From Dermanyssus gallinae (taxonomy: Eukaryota > Arthropoda > Arachnida > Mesostigmata > Dermanyssidae), in contig QVRM01002192.1 in the NCBI GenBank assembly GCA_003439945.1, forward strand, positions 2,015,001 to 2,079,000: a stretch of DNA of 64,000 nucleotides, read 5' to 3'. Below, piece by piece: positions 59,931 to 64,000 of the stretch (the first letter of the stretch is position 1; every line of letters begins with the position of its first letter). The translations under genes and the position numbers were made by a program. The notes beneath the pieces were generated by a model. The model was not told the DNA's origin, made no database searches, and saw only the letters and a program-made list of their open reading frames with translations.

Positions 59931-60192
59931 GGCCTTCAACAGTCATCTTACTGAGTGAGAACATGAGTTTGCGAATGTTACTTGGCGTTTTCATCACTGA
60001 AGCAATAACCACTAACCACTGGAATGGCCCATGTTGAAAAATAGGTACTTCGTCACCGGGTTTGCAATACATGAATTTCATATGCAGATTTGTAGTCGAA
60101 ATTAATTTCATTAAATGAAGACCCAGTGCGAATGCAAGTAATGTGCAGAATCTTGTGATCTGTATTACCTCCAGCAGCGTACAAGAGCGATA

Positions 60193-60366
60193 CTGCTGAC
60201 AAAAGTGATGCAGTAAAGCTGAACAAACGAGCATAAATCAACTGCTGGGTAAATTCATACATTTCGGTACATATCGATCTTGCTGACGAAAGTGATGCAG
60301 TAAAGCTGAACAAACGAGCATAAATCAACTGCTGGGCAAATTCATACATTTCGGTACATATCGATT
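60193..60366 (+). repeat. tandem duplication, unit 87 bp
   Basis: Two adjacent units (60193-60279 and 60280-60366) with about three differences, sharing GTGATGCAGTAAAGCTGAAC and TTTCGGTACATATCGAT. No coding sense. Confidence 0.9.
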
Positions 60367-61690
60367 TTGCTGAGGTGTTTAATGTCTTATAAACTAGTTA
60401 CATAAACTGTATATACTATCTAAATATAAGCCTCATTGTATGTGATCCATAGCTTTAGTTACATACATGCAAATACGAAAAAACCAAACATATTTTAAAA
60501 CGCCGGTAAGCACCACCCTGGGCCCGTTATCATTGAGAACCCACGTTCCGTTATCAAGATATATTTGCAAAGCAAATTAGCTCAGGTAAATTCTTTCACG
60601 GACTCCAGTCGCTATTCGACGCCGGAAATAAGTGCGAATTCACAGAATCTATGAGAAACTGTGGATATGTATATGCGAATAGATCAGGACTAACACGGAA
60701 AATATTTACATTAGCTACGTTTAACTAGCAATATAATGCATCAGACACGTTAATTCTATACCATGTACTACCCAAGTGCCTTCAACCCTGCGACTGGAAT
60801 ACTGTCCAGCTTGCGCATAAAACAGACTACTACTAGGGTAGGCGTCTTGCTGAGATCAACACCCATCGACTCCCCTACCCATCGTGCCAGAGTTAGTAGA
60901 CCCCGGACAGCTTTCAAGCTTCCAAGATCATCTGCAGATCTAGTATTTGCTACATCTGGTTATCCAATCAACGGCTATCACTACACGTTTGTATTAATGA
61001 TTACATCGTAGGCTGAGTAAAACACATTGTAAAAAAAAGAAAAAAAATATATATATATGGCTCAAAAACATGGTAGAGGAAGCAAATCGACGTTGAGCAA
61101 TTCACAATATGAATTGTTATTACTAAGGACAAGGGAAGTTGTCGCGTATTGCTTCATGTATGTATGTATGCATCTGTGTATGTGTCGCGTACTCACTTTG
61201 GTGAGTGATCCTGGTGATGTGTCGTCGTTTTCTTTCGTGCTTGTTAATCAGTACGCGTTTTCTTTAAAACAATAGGTTGGAGTTCTTGTTGCTGCTGCCG
61301 CTTCTCTTTCTAGCGCAACTCTCATTCTTGCGGCCAGCCCTCTTGTTTTCCTTAAGTTCGCTTTTATTCTTGAACATCTAGTATTGCTGTCCTATGTGAG
61401 CACCGCACCAGCTGGAGAAATAGTCGTAGTCGTAGTAATTGCAGTAATCCATCCGGGAAGTTCACTGTAGATTTATAGCGACAAACAATCACCGATCACT
61501 GAAGAACACCGCAGATCAACATGTAAACACAACGACACGCGCACCGTAACAATGTCACACCCGTGCTGTGAGCTTTCAGCTGCGTGCCGGCATACTAAAG
61601 GCAGGCATCGATGATGCCGATGCTCGTAATGACGACACATGACAGCAATGACAACAATCCGAACGACAACAGCAACAACGATGATGATGC
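60367..61690. other. unassigned stretch
   Basis: No gene, RNA or repeat recognized apart from a short TA tract near 61048-61058. Confidence 0.6.
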
Positions 61691-64000
61691 GGAAGGCGAT
61701 GATGGCGACTATGTCCGATAGAACACCACTATGTCATCACCATAGCTCCTACAATCAACAAGGACACAAACAATAAGGACAACCGTAATAATAACTCAAC
61801 AACCACAACAACAACATCATCAACAACAACAACACCAGTACCAATAACTCGAGAACAACAATAGCCACAACAACGACAATCGCAACATGAACACCATCAG
61901 CGCCAAAAGCCGAACGACTCTTCAGGCAGCAGCACAAGCAGCAGCGTGAAGAGGTGGCAGATGAGCACGTGCGCGCGCTCACGTGAAGTAAGCAACTCTT
62001 CAAGCATCACCAGCTGATTCTCGACAACAGCTGAGTCGAGCAGAGGAGGCAGAGGTCGGCTCATCTAGCGGCTGTTGAGCAAACTAAACTACTGGCCGCA
62101 GCTACTGGCCGGCAAGGATGATTCATCGGCGTTCATTCATTTCGTTGACTTTGTTTAACCACCACTAATCGGGTGGGTATTGCCATAGTCCTTGCCGCTG
62201 TTTCGGCTCGATGGTTGTTTTAGTTATTGTTGCTGCTATTGCTGTCACTATGTCACACCCTCCTTACCGCGTGCGCTTGATACAACAACAACAACAATTA
62301 CAATGACATCAAGGAGAAGCAATTAAAATAGGGAAGGTAGTTGAAAACTGACTGGTCTATATTGATTGGCTGGTAGTAGAGGTAGAAATTACAGCAATTT
62401 TTTTTATGCTGTACACTAACAATACGTATCAGTATGAGCACGTAACCGATGGAGTAATTGTTGTTGTCGTCGTCGAAGTGTGAAATACTCGTCGGCGATA
62501 CCTCGCTGGAGGCAAGACCGACAAAGCGTGTGTATCACTCATGCATATGCATCTGCTTGCAACAGTAGAGACGACACTACCCGTTCACGGAAATGTACCC
62601 TCTACATACAGATAAACAGACCCACACATAGATAGACCGGTAGATAGATAGATTCATACATAGATACACAACGTATGTCGCTCGTACGGTCGCGCTCGAG
62701 GAGAATACAAGGTGCACGTTGCACGTGCGACGGTGTTGGTACTGGCAGATATGACAGCAGTAGCAGTGATTATTGTTGTTGTTGTTGTTGTTGTTATTGT
62801 TGTCGTCGTCGTCGTCGCCGCTGTCTTTGTTACAGTTGTTGTAGTGGTATCAAGTGAGCGTGAGATTTCTTAGTCTAACAATATAGCAAGTGATGATGGT
62901 GGTACATTTATCGAAACATCCACAAAGGTAGAACTGGTAGTAATTGCCCCAGACGAAGTAGTCGTCGTACCAGCTGAAGCTACGCTGACATCGCCGTCTA
63001 ATGAACTAACATGACGGAAACCACAACAGCCAATAGTAGCAACAACAACAGCCGCAACAACAGCAACAGCAACAACAATAACAACAGCAACAACAGCAGC
63101 AACAACAAATCTAACGTTACCAGCAGCAGCGACACGTCTGCTTTGCTTTACTTGGCATCACAACCACGCACGTCGGCAACAGTAGTGACTTCTATCTAGT
63201 TCTAGAACAGCACGACTACCGCCAGCATTAGCAGCACCACGATATCTATCACCAGCATCACTTGTTACTACTAACCACGAACGAAGGATTCTACGGACGA
63301 CGGACGGACGGTCACACACAGTAAGTAGTACACAGCTCGCGCAGCTACGCGCAGAACCACGGCTGACGGTGAGGAGATGGACGGTGGTGGTGGTGCTGGT
63401 GGTGACTGACGACCGACGGATAATCGACACAGCGACCCTTCTCGCCACATGGGAAAGGACAAGGACGTTTGCCCCCTCCCCTACCCCCTCCCCCCATCCC
63501 CTAACCATGACATCCAACCACCCACCCCTCTCCCCCGGGTCACTCCTTCACTAGCTGCTGCTGGTGCCGTTCGTTGGCGCTGCCACGGCGACTATTGCTG
63601 CTTCTGCTGTTGTTGTCATTGCTTTGTCATTACTTTGCTGTCGTTACGTCGACAAAGGGTCGAGGGATGATGGTCGTGGTGGACGTCGCGCACGCATGTC
63701 GTACTAATGATGATGATGGTGAAGGTGGGGCCGGGCGGGCGGGCGGGCGGTTGATAGGGGTGATGGTGGTGGTGGTGGTGTCAATATTACTGCTGATGAT
63801 ACGAGTGGTTCTGATACCACTCGCCATAGTAGCCGCTACCATCTTAGCCTGCTTAGTAGTCTCCTCTTCCTCCTTCGACGACGATGACAACGAGCTGCTT
63901 GTGAATAACGGCGCATCAAGAACTGCCACCGCAATGACGATCACAGCAAATGAAAATCCCAACAATCCCAATAACAGCAACAACAGTGACAACAGTAGTA
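61691..64000. repeat. triplet-rich low-complexity region
   Basis: CAA/CAG triplets at 61790-61950 and 63005-63135, GTT/GTC runs at 62766-62825, GGGC and GGT runs at 63733-63782, mixed CAG/CAA to the right edge. Open frames (Asn/Ser-rich at 63011-63199, poly-Cys at 62675-62857) follow the triplets. A low-complexity host exon cannot be excluded. Confidence 0.65.

Overview
This is a eukaryotic, almost certainly arthropod, intergenic window. No host gene can be supported. The evidence is the load of non-LTR (LINE), Ty3/Gypsy, mariner and Tc1-like elements, a tRNA-headed SINE, dozens of long (TA)n tracts and long CAA/CTG-type triplet stretches. Several LINE 3' ends resemble families I associate with ticks and mites, so a chelicerate (mite-like) genome is my best guess; that is inference from memory, not a search result.

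Layout. 0-0.4 kb: 5' part of a mariner transposase running off the left edge, then a TA tract. 2.1-7.0 kb, minus: CR1-like LINE with an intact ORF1 carrying an SGNH-hydrolase domain and a broken endonuclease/reverse-transcriptase ORF2. 7.7-10.7 kb: degenerate Tc1-like element into which a 1.8-kb Gypsy derivative (integrase plus 3' LTR) has inserted; the Gypsy insert carries the same LTR end at both sides in opposite orientation. 14.6-20 kb, minus: LINE with both ORFs (CCHC gag and EN-RT) fully open. 24-29 kb: palindromes, two mariner fossils, LINE 3' fragments, a SINE and a short terminal-inverted-repeat element. 31.6-36.4 kb: an R1-like RT fragment, a LINE C-terminal fragment and an 82-bp dispersed repeat. 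38.9 kb: a perfect 164-bp palindrome. 44.6-47.2 kb: a truncated CR1-like 3' end and two full-length but dead mariners. 53.1-57.1 kb: three terminal-inverted-repeat elements in a row (foldback, Tc1-like, foldback) separated only by TA tracts. 59-60 kb: a dead LINE RT and an 87-bp tandem duplication. The remainder is unassigned or low complexity.

Nothing here looks like a cooperating multi-gene system. The scientific interest is in transposon structure: the inverted LTR ends, the related foldback elements, the perfect palindrome, a possibly active LINE, and the habit of TA-targeting elements of lying against (TA)n tracts. Decayed coding regions were found by reading translations by eye, so their limits are approximate.
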